Positions 1-12,295 are shown, numbered from the stretch's first letter. The stretch is 64,000 bases of DNA from Dactylorhiza incarnata (GCA_033032865.1 JAWHQI010000040.1:5811001-5875000), one strand, 5' to 3'. Numbers and translations are program-made. The notes: generated by a model not told the origin, from the letters alone.

Positions 1-1658
1 GGTGCTCAATTGAGCAATTGTTATCCCCTTTAGATGGATTATTTCTCTACTCATTTGAGCCACCATGGTGGATGACTCGGTGCACTCTTTCATATCCATC
101 TTAAGGGAAGCAATTTCTTGGGCTTGCCTCTTGGCCAGCTTCTTGCTCTTTTTCAGAGCTTCCAACAGAGCACCATACTTGTCAATCGATTGATTGACAT
201 CTTCCTCAGATTCTAAATCTCTTCCGCCAATTGATGAAGGTGCTTCAGATTCTTGGCTTGTCTCATAATCAGAAGAAGAGTTGGAATGAATCAGTACCCC
301 TTCACTATAAGAATTGTTCTGACTGGCTTCCTCATCAGTGATGCCATGAGGCCTAGCTGAACTTTGTCCTCTTCATCCTCCTCAGTATCACTATATGAAT
401 GTGATAGAGGGGCCCTTATTCCAACCTTGGCAGCTGGAAAATCATCATCCCTTTGTGCTATAAAGAGCCCAATGTAGGCTTCCTCTTCATCATCTAAATC
501 TAAAGTTAAGGATTCAGATTCACTCCAGCTCTTTCCTTTCTTTGCTAGGAAGGATTTTTTCCACCTTCCTATCCTTTTGGTGATGATGTTTCTTATCACC
601 CTTTTCCTTCCTTTTGACTGGACAGTCAGCAATGACATGTCCAGGTTTACTGCAGTAATAACATATGAGGTTATTTGAAACATGTTTACGAGGTTTAGAT
701 TCATACCTGTCTCCCTTGGAGTGCTGTCTTTTAGATCTGCTGTGGTCCTTCTCGGAATGTGAGGAGGAGGAAGGCTTGTTCTTCCACTGCTTCCTCCTCA
801 TCATTTTCTTGAACTACCTTGAGAAGGTAGCAAACTCCTCATCAGATGAAGAGCTGTTTGAGGTGATGTTCTCAGATTTCTCAGATTCAGCAGTCCTCTT
901 TGGAGGAGAAACTATCCTGTACATGCTTTTCTTGGAGCTGTCAGCTTTGAGAGCAATAACTCTCTCCCTTGCATGAGCCCTGCTGGAAGTGTCCTCTTCC
1001 TTCCTTGCAGACAAATGCATCTCATAAGAGAGCAGCTTAACAAATAGTGTATGGGTGGGAGTTTCACCAAGCTTGGCCACTTCCCTGATGGCACATATCT
1101 TTGTGTCTCAGTCTCTAGTTAGGGATCTTAGGAACTTGTCATTAAGCTCATAGTCACTGAACACACTTTCATAGGTTCTTAGTTCATTTACTATCCTAAA
1201 GAACTTTTCATAGCATATGGAAATGCTTTCTTGGCTCAGCTGCCTGAAAGCTTCATATTCTTGATTGAGTGATTTTCTATCATCCCTCACTTCAGTTGTT
1301 CCTTCCATATATACCACTAGTGTTTCCCATATTTCCTTGGTTGTTGTGCAGTTCACCATGTTATGAAAGGTGGAATCATCAATTGCATTAACAACGATGT
1401 TTTGGGCTCTTTTGTCCATAGTGAACAATGCAAGTTCATCCTTGGTCAAGTCATTAAAAGCCTTGACCATTCTCCTAGTTGGATCTATGGTGGAGGCAGT
1501 TTGAAAAGTGAAAGGCCTTGCTTTACAGTGATGTAGATCCTTGGGTTTGATGCTTCCATAAACAACCTAACCCTTTGCTTCCATATGACAAAGTTTTCTT
1601 TGTTGTATATGGGCAACTTCATGGATCCTATCTCCTTATGCAATCCAGGGGAAGCCAT
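1..1658 (-). pseudogene. gag: gag of element E (UBN2-type capsid, CCHC zinc knuckle), frameshifted
   Basis: Structural Gag of a Copia element; it would package the element RNA into cytoplasmic virus-like particles. The start ATG at 1658 lies just downstream of the primer-binding site and begins MASPGLHKEIGSMKLP, followed by the YNKENFVIWKQR motif usual at the start of UBN2-type Gag. The capsid part (about 1108-1600) contains KEIWETLVVYMEG and YEKFFRIVNELRTYES. A serine-rich acidic stretch follows (814-1080), then the zinc knuckle CYYC-KPGH-IADC at 622-663 with all four ligands present. Beyond about 480 it is acidic, then coiled-coil-like with many K, E and L. The frame is broken near 1487-1500 and again near 1108, 814 and 500. 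Coding runs off the window, so pol cannot be assessed. Confidence 0.85.
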
Positions 1659-1721
1659 TGGATTCAGATTTGACTATTCCTGTATAGGATCTTGTCAGAC
1701 AGTTATGTCCTTCTTGACCAA

Positions 1722-1737
1722 CCTCCCTCTGATACCA
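1722..1737 (-). other. Primer-binding site of element E
   Basis: On the minus strand this reads TGGTATCAGAGGGAGG, two bases after the LTR end. The first 11 bases match the complement of the 3' end of plant initiator tRNA-Met, the usual primer of Copia elements. Confidence 0.9.
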
Positions 1738-1739
1738 AT

Positions 1740-3004
1740 TGATATTTTATATAGGATTTAGTCATAATTACCTAGAGGGGGGTGAATAGGTTTCTTTTCT
1801 TTTGTGATTTAACCTAGCTGTTTTCTGAGATAGTATTAGTAAAATCAAGCACATAGAAAACACAAGCATTTATAGAGGTTCCTCAAGGCAGGGTGTATTG
1901 AGTAGTCCTATTCTCCCCCTTCACCTTTCTAACAATGAGTTAGACAAGGCCAACACCTCCAAACTCAGCTCGTTGAGCTTACAACACAGATCTCTCAGGA
2001 TCTCTCAGGTTTTCCCAAACCCTACCTCAGGCACAACAACCCTACCTCAGGCACAGCTGACCTACAAGTTCAGACCTATCAAGAAGTCCTACCTTAGATC
2101 TCCACTGAGATCCTACACTCAAGCTGAACCTTCAACTCTACACTCAGGCACAAACAACCCTACCCCCTCGGGCAAAATGCCCTACAATCTCAGAACAAAT
2201 GATGTTCCTACAGAGGATAATAAGATATGATTACAACAGAAGCTAGAATAGATATCAAGCCTTGATCTACTGTTGTCGAACAACTGCTGTAGCAGTCTTG
2301 AAACTGGGATGAGTCCAATGGCCTCAACTCTGATTCTTCTGATCCTTTTCTTCAGAGAATGAATGAGGATCAACTTGTTCTATCTTGAGTTAATCAAGAG
2401 AAACAATCTTTTCTCTCCTTGCAGCTTTAGAAAGCAGGAAGAGATAGCTTTCTTGGCTACCGCCAATTGAACAATTGTATTCCTTCTTCAGTGAGTGAGA
2501 GAGCTTTTACAAAGCCCTAAAAGATTCATTTATACTCATCCAGTCTTCATCGGCTATCAGATGTCCTCCTGACACTGCATGGGTGTGATTGGAACATCCT
2601 ATCTTGCTTTACAGCGTGTTGCGCCAAAAGCAAACCCGCCAGAATATTTGAATCTGTCTCAGCTGTTGGGTTGAGACAGCTGCCTGTCTCAACGGCTGCT
2701 TCTGTCCTGTCTCAGCGGATCCGCTGGGACATACAGTTATCTCAGCGGATTTTCTCAATCCGCAGCTCAACTGGCCCAGAGACCTTCTCAGTGGCTCTTG
2801 GCCATGTCTCAGTTGTTCAGCTGAGACAATGAACTCGTCTCAGCGGTTTTGGCAGTGAACCTCTGAACTTATTCCATATCTTGGGAATGAACTAACCATG
2901 CATAGACATGATATAAAATAGGGTTTATCAAATACAATTTGTACTTTGCATTGAGTGTGAAGCTTCTTCAAATCAAGGGAACATTGAGGGTAATATTCCC
3001 TACA
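1740..3004 (-). repeat. 5' LTR of element E (about 1.26 kb)
   Basis: In plus orientation it starts TGATATTTTATATAGG and ends ATATTCCCTACA, giving TG...CA ends. It is related to the D LTR at 17185-18137. A TATA box (GAGTATAAATG on the minus strand) lies at 2528-2538. Upstream in the transcription sense (2690-2850) is a cluster of CTCAGCGG / CCGCTGAG half-sites, including an imperfect palindrome with arms at 2709-2718 and 2721-2730. The right edge is placed at 3004 by similarity to D and could be off by two bases. The short ORF at 1898-2230 lies inside the LTR and is not taken as a gene. Confidence 0.85.
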
Positions 3005-3607
3005 CATGCCCTCGGTCATGCCCATGATCGAAGGCATGACTTCTGCGGTGCTGGAAGGATATCTCAGCCGCCTTCTGGAAGCTTTTCATAAGGAAAATGG
3101 TTGCACACGACCGTGATTTGAGGTTTCACAGCCATGACCTTGGGCGGCAGACGTCAGGTTCAACTAGGGCGTGACGGCTGGTGTGTACGCTGGATTCTAG
3201 AAGGAGTTGATGGGTCACGACCTCTATCACGGGCATGACTTTACAAATATTGATGGGACAAGGTGTCGATCGACAATATGGGAGGTCGATCGACGAGATG
3301 GGAGGTCGATCGATGGGAGGTGAAGTTGATTGAGAGGTGCCACAAGTCGATCGACGGGACGGGATGTCGATCGACGGGATAGGATGTCGATCGAGCTAGA
3401 AATTGGCATTTTAAGATTACATGCCCTTGGTCACGGGTGTGACCTAACAAAAAATGCCAAAATTGCTGAAAAATAAAACAAAACTAAGTTAGTAAGAAAA
3501 ATAATAAAACAAGCAATTTAGTCATTCATTTACATAAAATATTTGCAATATTACTTAAATTTATACTAGAGACTATAGTAAAAATACGTATTTTTTACTA
3601 CTTATCA
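3005..3607 (-). repeat. Element K: LTR fragment of an Athila/Tat-like Gypsy element
   Basis: On the minus strand it starts TGATAAGTAGTAAAAAATAC, an opening I associate with plant Athila/Tat LTRs. It runs 0.6 kb until cut by E at 3004. It carries clustered CACGGGCATGAC-like and GTCGATCGAC motifs. The accessory ORF of D runs open to exactly this boundary (its stop TGA is the first three bases of K), so K appears to have inserted into D. No coding domain lies in the part seen. The family label is tentative. Confidence 0.55.
3265..3395. repeat. Six phased copies of palindrome GTCGATCGAC
   Basis: GTCGATCGAC or one-base variants begin at 3265, 3285, 3305, 3346, 3366 and 3386. Spacing is 20, 20, 41, 20 and 20 bp, close to two DNA helix turns. 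The array lies inside the K LTR fragment. Confidence 0.9.
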
Positions 3608-4418
3608 TATGCTCTTGGAGTCCTCACTCCAATATTCATAATCTGGGTCTCTGCTCTGTAAGACCCCCCTCCCGAACTAGGAGGATTCCCGGATCTTATG
3701 CCTAGAACTGTCTCCTTACTGTGACGCTAACACACGAGTTAGCCGCCTCTGGAAGACGCTGATCCTGCCGGCAAGAACGATCAACTAGGCCAACAAGAAT
3801 AAGAAGAAAAAGTAAACAAGTAAATAATTATACACTACCATCACATGAGTACCTTAACTTATATGAATGCACATACAAACTTATAAGTTAAGATTTCCGG
3901 AATTATAACTTATCATATAAAAGAGCCCATACTAATTTATATGATATGGGTCTGAAATTATGTTCTAGGTTTACATATGATATGATATGCATGCCATGAT
4001 ATGATTCATACAAGTGCAACTCACCCACATGACTCTGTGATCACAGACCTTTAGTTCCGCTTTTCAGAGTTAGCTAAACTCTCTGGTACTACCGTTGTGG
4101 CTACGGCAATGGTGGAGCAGGCATCTCCACCCCTAGGCGGGTATACACACTACCAGGTCTAGACCTCCCATACGCCTCTGTACATGTCCTAGGTGCACTA
4201 TAGAGTCTTGCATACTCTTTGCTGGAACCTACCAGTCTTAAAGGTCGGGTGTGCGTCCTGTTGGGGATCGTCCTCCAGACTGCAGTATAAACAACCTACT
4301 GGCCCCTCAACCTCACACCCGCCTAAGTCAACGTAGTGTCATCGATGTGATGACCGGCCCGTACCGAAGACCCGCCACTAAATGGTTTCTATGCACATGC
4401 AATTTGTCACAACCCGGG

Positions 4419-4556
4419 CCTCCAGCTCGCAGGACTAACCCATCCTGATATACAACCTCCCGAGCCTCCAACTCACAGTACTAACCCGTCCTGATATACA
4501 ACCTCCCAAGCCTCCAGCTCGCAGGACTAACCCATCCTGATATACAACTTCCCATC
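4419..4556. repeat. 46-bp tandem repeat, three copies
   Basis: Units start CCTCCAGCTCGCAGGACTAA at 4419, 4465 and 4511 and share the ATCCTGATATACAAC core. They lie inside the J LTR. No function is evident. Confidence 0.9.
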
Positions 4557-5446
4557 CCTTAACTCGGGATGAAGTTTACCATAGCTCTTATTCATTTAGT
4601 TAGACTAATCTTGTCTAATTATTGTATACTTAGAAGTTTAGGGTGAATCCTGGACTTCCCGAGGTTTGCCCAGTGAAGGGCCCACAGCGGTACTGGGGAA
4701 TGTAATGGGCTGAAACCCAAATCCCCCATTCCAAGACAATTACTTTTATTGGTGGATACCCCATTCTAAGACCCACTCTACTTATTACTCTTTATTACTT
4801 AACGCTTTATAAGTTATCTCCAATTCTACCCTTAAGCTAACGTTCTCTTGAACGATGCTCAACACTTATGATTTCCAATACTCTAAGTGGTGTAGATCTT
4901 AAATGACTCTCAAATGTCTTTAATCACACCCTAGTGATTCATCATGGACACTTTATCGTGCTGAATAATCTTCATGATCTCCTAAGTTGATAACTGCCCC
5001 TCTTATGTATAGTGCGACATGATTCTTAATAATTCCCAAAATCATAGTACGAATGCACTCCAAAGGTTCCATAACTTCTACGGCTGATGTAAATGATATG
5101 TTACTGTTATAATCCAAATCTTACTTATTTTCTATGTGATCTTGTTGGTCAAATCATCATATGAGGTTTCTACTATTCGCAGACCAACAATGAGATTGAA
5201 CTAGGTTTGATCCTTATGATGTAAGTTTAACCATAACATGTCCATATGGGTTCTAATTTTTACCAAAGATTCAGAATGGATAACTTAGGGTTTGACCAGA
5301 ATTTTGATATATTTCATATTGATTTAACCTCTATTTAAAATTCATTAATTGAATGTCATCTTCTAGAATGTAAAGGAAGTATCCTATCAGTAGTTCCAAT
5401 CTTGCTAAGTAAATTTCCAGAGGTGACTTATCACATAAAAACATGG

Positions 5447-5990
5447 ATTCCAAAAGATCATAATTTTCCAACAAATTTAAACCAACAATTTCTATTTATC
5501 ATAAAAGGGGTGACAAAATGACTTTGTACATCAAGTACCAGATTTTGACTTCCTAAAATTCTGAGAAAATTACAGTGGTATTATAATAATATAAGAATAC
5601 TAATTCCAGAAGATCATAATTTTTCAGCAAAGATAACCCCATAATTTATATTTATCAAAAAGGGTGACAAAATGACTTTGTACATCAAGTACCAGATCTT
5701 GACTTCCAAAAATTTTGAGAAAATTACAGTGGCACTATAATAATAAAAGACATTAATTCTAGAAGATCGTAATTTTCCAGCAAAGATAAACCCATAATTT
5801 GTATTTATTATAAAAGGGTGACAAAATGACTTTGTACATCAAGTACCAGATCATGACTTCCTAAAATTCTGAGAAAATAACAGTGGCATTATAATAACAT
5901 AAAAACACGAATTCCAAAAGATCATAATTTTCCAGCAAAGATAAACCCATAATTTCTATTTATTATAAAAGGGTGACAACATGAATAAAT
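5447..5990. repeat. About 155-bp tandem repeat, three and a half copies
   Basis: Units start ATTCCAAAAGATCATAATTT or variants at 5447, 5603, 5756 and 5911, with periods of 156, 153 and 155 bp. Each full unit holds a GGGTGACAAAATGACTTTG block. The last copy is partial. The array lies in the middle of the J LTR. Confidence 0.9.
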
Positions 5991-7813
5991 GGTATTTCAA
6001 CAAGAATAAAGTCTCTAATAACTCTATCAAAAATCCCAGAGATTTATAATTATATTCCTAACTATCTTCCATAGTTTCACAATTTTCTCATGCATATAAC
6101 TCGGGGAAATCCTATTATTCTGATTTGTGACCTAGGGGTAATTTTGTAATTTCCTGAAGGAAAAGCCTCTGAAATTTTCTATAAAAATTTACAGAGGTCC
6201 TGCATGTCATAACAATAAATTCTCCAGAATTCTATAATTTTCTATAAGGTATTTGACATGAAAATTTCATGAATACCAATATGTGACCTAATTCACATTA
6301 ATCCAAAATATAGGATTTTTGATCCCAAAATCCTAAGATTCCCTGAGGTGGTGTGTTTTGTCATAAGGAATATGTCACTAAAATTTCAGAGGCTAACTCC
6401 AAGCCATTTGGGCAAAATACACAAAATACCATTTTTTGTTATTGGCACACCTATTCCCTTTTAGGTAGAGACATGCAATGGGAATTTACCTTACATGCAC
6501 AGGTCCATTTGGTCTCAAATTTTAACTATAGTCTACTATAGGCTAAATGAAGATGACACCCAAGTTTGGGGTCAGTTGAAGCTATATTCTTCAAAAAATG
6601 TCACTTATTTGAATTTACATGTTTTGAATAAAACCTTAGAAAAATAATTTCCTAAAAATCTGATTTTTGAGTGCAAGCTAGATGCAGGGATCATGCATGC
6701 ATGGCAAAAATTTCAAGTCCATTAGATCTATATTTTAGGATATAAACACAAACTAATTTCTAATTTCTATTTTGACCAGCCTCAATAAAGTGAGTGTTGT
6801 GGATCCTACAGTGATCCAAATGGTCTGATTTAACTTTTAAATGAAAGTAGACATCAAGGCCTACAAATGTTATCTCAGGCAATGTTTCCTAAAAAGGCTT
6901 TTAAGTGCCTCAAAACTGAGCGTGAACATTCATGAGAAAGTGTGACAGAAATGCATATATGATATTGATATATAACACTTGATCCTGCACGGATCTTGGC
7001 GCAAATCATCTTCTTCCTCCAGCCAACGGCTGAGATCATCCCGTGTTGTAGCCCCTTGATCTCCTATTTCCTGACGACTGGGCCACCTCCCTGGCCGGCA
7101 CCGCCACCACCACCTCCGTTGAGGTGGTGGCTATCGGTCGGCGGTGATTTGGCCGCCGGAGGTGGCGGTTTCCTGCGATCCGAGCATGGAAAAATCCATG
7201 GAAAAATAACATTTTCCTCACTTTGAATCCGGCTCTGTTGAGCTAGATACCTCTCCTAAATGATCTAAGAAGCTAGCACGGAGGGAGAGGGGGAGAAACC
7301 GGACCTCAATGGAGCTTGACGGCGGCGGTTGGCCATGAATCTTCTCTTCTCCAGCGAGCTTGCTCAAAACCTCAATTCTCCACCATTTGAAATGATCCCA
7401 GGCTCTATTTTATGTGCTCTCCATCTTCTGAAGCTAATGGAAAGGTCCAAATGAGCTGGGGAGTGCTGTATAAGGAGGTTTGAAGAGGGGGAGCTCGGGT
7501 TCACCTTGGTTGCTCCTCCTTGCTGCCAAGTGGAACCTCCCTTGGTGGAAAAATGGCAGGAATTGATGTGTTGGGCTCAGATATGGCCTTGGGCAGAAGG
7601 GAGGAGGGCCACATGGCAAGCTCTCCACAATTTCCTCCTTGTCTTCACTTGAAATTGGGGGAAAACCAAGAATGACCCTTTGCATGTCACTTCTTTCAAA
7701 TTTCAGGGGGCATGGCTGGTAATTGCACCCTTGGGCTGCTGGGTGGGCTTGGTTTGAGGCCTTTGCCCAATTGGATTTGCTTTGGGCTTTCAATTTCTCC
7801 ACTTAGGCCTAAA

Positions 7814-8443
7814 GTTGACCATAGTTGACCTTGATGTTGACTTGGTCAATTGGGCGGGTTGACTGGTCTAGATTGTTGAGCTTGGGTTCCTTAATACCTC
7901 CCAATGTTGATTGGGTCATGGTGATGCCCCAATTGGGCCAATTTAACCAATAGGTGTGATTTTGACCAAAATTGGGGAAAAGTTGACTTTGGTCAATTTG
8001 GTCAAATTGTTGATCCCATGATGGGGCTTTTGATTCAATTAGGTCCCCCATGATGTTCTAAGACTAGGGGTGAAGACAATTTCATGTTTTGGGGGTGAAT
8101 TGAGTCTATTGGGGAAGGATTGGCTTATGTTGACCTAAGTTTGACTTTGGTCAAATTGGACCAGTTGGTGACCCCATGATGGGGCTTTTAGGTACGTAGC
8201 ACTCCTTAAGAGGTTTACAATCTTGTGGTATGGTCAATTTGGTCATATGAGTATGAATTGAACCCTATTGAGTTGAATTGGGCTATATTGACCTAGATTT
8301 GACTTTGGTCCACTTGGCAAAATTGGTTAACCAATTGATGAGACTTTTGATCAATTATGTATCCTTTAGGTTTAGGGACATGGTGGTGGGGTTAATTCAC
8401 AAGTGTAAGTTCAATTTGAGCTAATTTGACCTAAGTTGACCTG
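7814..8443. promoter_or_regulatory. Cluster of W-box-like TTGAC motifs in the J LTR
   Basis: I count 17 TTGAC cores (TTGACC or TTGACT, or GGTCAA on the other strand) in about 630 bp. TTGAC[C/T] is the core site bound by plant WRKY factors. The cluster lies near the transcription-sense start of the LTR (U3). Binding is not shown; the count was made by eye. Confidence 0.6.
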
Positions 8444-8585
8444 CCTCCTATAGTGGATCACATGTGAGTTCACTCAACTCAGTGCATCCCAAGGTCACCA
8501 CCAAGCTCAAACTCACCTCACTCACCACATGTCCTACCCTAATTGAAGTTAAGGGGTCCAGTAGGAAATGGAATGTTACATGCTC

Positions 8586-10848
8586 TGCTCATCCCTTTGC
8601 TTGGCAATATATTCCTCAGCTAGTATCAGGTGCTCTCTCTTCCTTCTCTTTACCAGTTGAGTATTTTGAGCAATTCTGGCCTGGCCCTCAAAATCAAAAT
8701 CTTCCTTTCTATAGTTATCCAGCAGTGGAAGATTTAGGGCAATCCTAGTTCCTTGTAGCATCTGGAGAGACAATTCTGATTTGGTCTCAGCATTGGCCAC
8801 CTCCCCCTTTCTGGCTTCTTCAATAATTTTAGCTTCTAGGGACTGGGAGGCAGCAGCTACAGAACCTAAGAGGATTTGGAAAGCATTTTTCAGATCAAAT
8901 TTCATCTCATCTTTCATCCTTTCTATTTCACTGATCACTGTGGTGGCAGTTTTCCAGACAAACACTTCTATATGGTTGGAGGCTTTTTCTATAACCTCAT
9001 CTGTCTTGCTTACATAGTTCTTGACATAAGACATATCTTACACAGACAGGTTGAGGTGTTTATCCATTGATCTGAGGATTGTGCACTGAGAGTCCACTGA
9101 CTATTCTGCCAGATCAAACCACTTTGTCATCTGTTTTTAAGGACTGCAGGGTCTTCTTAATCTCTTTGACCTCAGCCATGACTTCTTCCTTTAGGGACAA
9201 TATTGAACTGTCAATATTGTTCTTCATTGAAAGCATTTGACCTTCAATTAATGTGCTGATGGAGCTAAGCAGCTTGTTATGGGATATAGCTGATGTGGAT
9301 GGGACATCAGATAGAATATCCAGCTCCCCCACAGCCTGAGCAGGGATTTGCTCCCCCTAAACCAGATTAGGTAAGTTTTCCTTTTCATTATTATCACAAG
9401 GCTGGTCTTCATCTTGATCGATGACAGCATTCTGCTTGGCTTCTTCAGCATTCTTCGGATGCTCCCCCTCACTTGGGGCATTATCATCTTTATCATCTAC
9501 ATTTAGATTAATATCATCATTAGCATTAGTGTTAGTGTGAATATCAGTGGTATTACTGACATGCACATTACATGATAAATACTCTTTTTCTTCTTCAGCA
9601 ATTCTTTCTTGCTCCCCATCACTTGGAGCATCATTATTGTCCTGATCATCTCCCAGAAGTCTGCTGGTTCAGGAGGGATTAGTTTAATACTTTGCTCTAG
9701 ATTGAATATTAATGAGTCAATCTTACCCTGAAGATTAGTAGGAGCAATGCCTTCATCATCCTCATTATCTTCTGATGAGGAGAGTATGATTTGCACACTT
9801 TTAGCAGTAGTGGAAGGATTGGAGGAATCACAAGTAGTGTGGTCTTCTTCATGTCCTTCTGACATGACCTTAGTAGCAGCAACATCAGCTTCAACCTTTT
9901 TATGCTCTTTCTCAGCAGCATCATCTTTTTCCCTATCATGCTCTTTCTCAGCAGTATGGTCAATATGACATTCAATGTCACGTTCTCCTTCTTTATCCTT
10001 TGGAGTACTGTTATCTGGTTGTTGATTGTCCACAGCTAGGCCATTGCCTCTGGCGTCTAACTCAGATTCACAGCAGACAATCCTTGCTTTTCTTAGCCCT
10101 TTAACAAAAGTTTTCTTCTTCTCCTTGGGCGAAGAGGGTTGGCTCATGGGGAGGACCCTTGGGAACCTGTCCAAGGTTTTGATGTCCATCCTTTTGATAT
10201 CATGTAGGTTTATTCCCTTGGACTTATTAAATTCCTTTGGGTTGGTGTTTAGAAGGTAGAGTGAGAGAATTCTGCCTAGGTTGGGGGCCTGCATACATTC
10301 TCTTATCCTTAGAAATAGCACCTCAGCCCAAGATGTCTTCTTCTTCAGAATAACTCTTGCCATCAAATCAAACATGTGTTTTGAGATGGTGTCATGAGAG
10401 CCTGGCTTGCACAAGATGGTATTGCCAACAATATCAGAGAGCAATTTGCCTCTCTGTTTAAAGAACTTCCTCTTTAGTGACCCATGTTTGACATCATTAT
10501 ATTCACACCATTGCAGTGCTTGATCTTTGTCTTGTTCAGAAATGCCATCTTCCTCCTCTTCACTACAAGAGGTCAACTCAGGGCCTTCTCCATTTTCTTG
10601 GGAGATATTCTTATCTTCATGCTTTCTATCCTTCCATTGATAGAGGAATTTGAAGAGGACATCTTGGCATTGGAGAAGAATTCCAGAACTTCAGTTCTGA
10701 GAATCATGGAGGGCTCAGACAATACATACTCAAGTCCTTGGTCTGAAAGAAGTTATATCACTTCTTTTATTTCTTCTGGAGCATGCATGAATTCATTTCA
10801 AACTATTTCATAGCCCTTATGCAGCTCTTTTGCCATCTTTGGCGCCAT
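8586..10848 (-). pseudogene. Accessory ORF of element D (MAPK-start protein), interrupted by solo LTR J
   Basis: An ORF downstream of pol, where Sireviruses carry their so-called env-like gene; its role is unknown. ATG at 10848 gives MAPKMAKELHKGYEIV, then an in-frame TGA at 10798-10800 and another stop shortly after. The rest is open over long stretches. The core (about 10190-10560) has KLLSDIVGNTILCK and MARVILKKKTSWAEV, followed by LGRILSLYLL; these match the A accessory ORF closely and the B one more distantly. An acidic, serine-rich region follows, then coiled-coil segments (9114-9332 and 8586-9034, with EIERMKDEMK and EEARKGEVANAETK). I see no transmembrane envelope architecture. J splits the gene; the frame resumes at 3651 and runs into K at 3607. 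The stops and at least one frameshift (near 9500) make this copy defective. Confidence 0.8.
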
Positions 10849-11413
10849 TTCATCTGAAGGTTAGGTCGTTGAGATGGGAGCTAGAAGGGCTCATCTCGTC
10901 GGCTAGGTTAATTGAAAAGTGTACTAAATTAATCATTATTTTGATATTTATAAGGGCTTGATTTAGGTTTAGATTGTCCCTAAGTATATAAGTTGATTAA
11001 CCTTAATTAATTTGATTGATTTTATATTGCTGAGTTGTCAATTTGGTCATCATTTAATTGAGGCAGACCGTCTCAGCGGAACCGCTGAGACAGAGGTGTT
11101 ATCCGCTGGGACACTGTATTGCCAACCGCTGAGATAGTTCTAGTTGTGTCAGCAGATTAGCTGAGATCTTCTGAGCTATCTCAGCGGTCAGCTGATACCT
11201 TCTCAGCTGTTTCAGCTGATTTCACAATCATTAATCCTAAACATGCTAAATTCAGATAACATTAAACTTTTAGGCATGTGTCAAGACCTGAACATGCTAC
11301 CAATTATTTAGATAGCTACTTTTCCTATCAAGGCTTGTTATACATGATTACATGCTATATTAAACCTAGGGAATGACATCATGAGCAAGGCATACAAATT
11401 AGCATAATAAGAT
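10849..11413 (-). promoter_or_regulatory. Spacer upstream of the D accessory ORF with LTR-type palindromes and a TATA box
   Basis: This noncoding spacer separates the RNase H stop (11414-11416) from the accessory ATG (10848). It contains a perfect palindrome with 10-bp arms GTCTCAGCGG / CCGCTGAGAC at 11070-11079 and 11082-11091, and further CTCAGCGG half-sites to about 11215. The same motif clusters in the D LTR (17820-17960) and the E LTR (2690-2850). A TATA-like CCTTATAAATATC lies at 10943-10956, about 95 bp before the ATG. I read it as a candidate internal promoter; that is inference. Confidence 0.55.
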
Positions 11414-12295
11414 CTATATTAAATTCAATATGCCAAGCTCAATTTTAAAAACATTAATCTTTGCCTCATCCAATGGCTTTGTAAAGATGTCAGCAACTTG
11501 TTTGTCAGTGGGGAAAAATTCAAGGCATACATCATTACATTCTGCATGCTCTCTAATAAAATGATATCTTATCTCTATATGCTTAGTCCTGCTATGTGAA
11601 ATAGGATTCTTAACTATAGAGATAGAACTGGATGAGTCACAATATAGGGGAGAATTACTTACCTTGAGGTTATAGTCCTCTAACTGATGTTATATCCAAA
11701 AAAGTTGTGCACAATGGCATCCTGCTGCTATGTATTCATATTTAGCTGTGGATATTGCCACATTGGTCTGCTTCTTGCTGCTCCATGATATCAGCCTTCT
11801 TCCTAGGAATTGTCAAGTTCCACTTGTGTTTTTCCTATCTTCTTTGCAACCTGCAAAGTCTGCATCTGAAAAGCCAATTAGTTCAAAATCATCTTTCTTA
11901 AGGTACCAAAGGCCAAGGTGTTGGATGTCCATAAGGCATCTCAAAATCCTCTTTGCAACTGAGTAATGTGGTTCCTTAGGGCATGCTTTGTACTTAGCAT
12001 AAACACATGTAGCATACATAATGTCTGATATACTGGCAGTTAGATGTAACAGGGACCTAATTATGCACCTGTACATGGATTCATCAAAGGGCTTACCCTT
12101 TTCATCCTTGTCTAGGGAAATGTTGGATCCCATGGGAGTTTTCATGGTGGAGGCTGATTCCATCCCAAACATTTTAATAAGCTCCCTAGTGTACTTGGTC
12201 TGAGAGATGAAAATTCCCTCATCAGGCTGTTTCACTAGGAGGCCTAAAAAGTACTTGAGCTCTCTCATACTGCTCATCTCAAACTCCCCCTTCAT
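11414..12295 (-). pseudogene. pol: RT C-terminal part and RNase H of element D
   Basis: This is the end of the Copia polyprotein. The RT thumb region (MSSMRELKYFLGLLV, QTKYTRELIKMFGM) leads into RNase H, which would remove RNA from RNA-DNA hybrids during reverse transcription. RNase H motifs seen: GFSDADFAGCKEDRKNTSGT (first catalytic Asp), then SWSSKKQTNVAISTAKYEYI with the usual acidic residue, then the conserved C-terminal block FTKPLDEAKINVFKIELG before a TAG at 11414-11416. The reading frame changes near 11813, so the domain is read in two frames. Confidence 0.9.

Larger units (their letters stand above)
1..3004 (-). mobile_element. Element E: Sirevirus-like Ty1/Copia retrotransposon, 5' part only
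   Basis: Minus-strand element whose 5' LTR (1740-3004), primer-binding site and gag lie in the window; the rest continues past the left edge. Gag resembles the gag of element D at 14565-17076 along its length, and the LTRs of E and D share both ends (TGATA...TTTATAT and ATATTCCC...ACA in plus orientation), so they belong to the same or sister families. E appears inserted in LTR fragment K, because K-type sequence starts directly at 3005. The matching target duplication would lie outside the window. Confidence 0.85.
3657..8580 (-). mobile_element. Element J: 4.9-kb solo LTR of a Gypsy element
   Basis: In plus orientation it starts TGTAAGACCCCCCTCCCG and ends GAATGTTACA, so on the minus strand it opens TGTAACATTCC, as Del/Tekay-type Gypsy LTRs do. 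A perfect 5-bp target duplication TGCTC flanks it (3652-3656 and 8581-8585). No primer-binding site, polypurine tract or coding domain lies inside. This is a solo LTR left by recombination, or a very long LTR. It shares its first 130 bp and several blocks with the I LTR (58909-62614) and fragment N. It interrupts the D accessory ORF. The GC-rich stretch at 7080-7180 and the predicted short ORFs are not treated as genes. Confidence 0.85.

Noticed and set aside
1740..3004. This LTR as the shared 3' LTR of D and 5' LTR of E
   Set aside because: No polypurine tract lies at 3005, the adjoining DNA is K-type, and D is cut by K at 3607. It is only the 5' LTR of E.
8586..10848. Retroviral envelope gene
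   Set aside because: The position matches the so-called env-like ORF, but I see no signal peptide, membrane anchor or cleavage region. Calling it an accessory ORF is safer.
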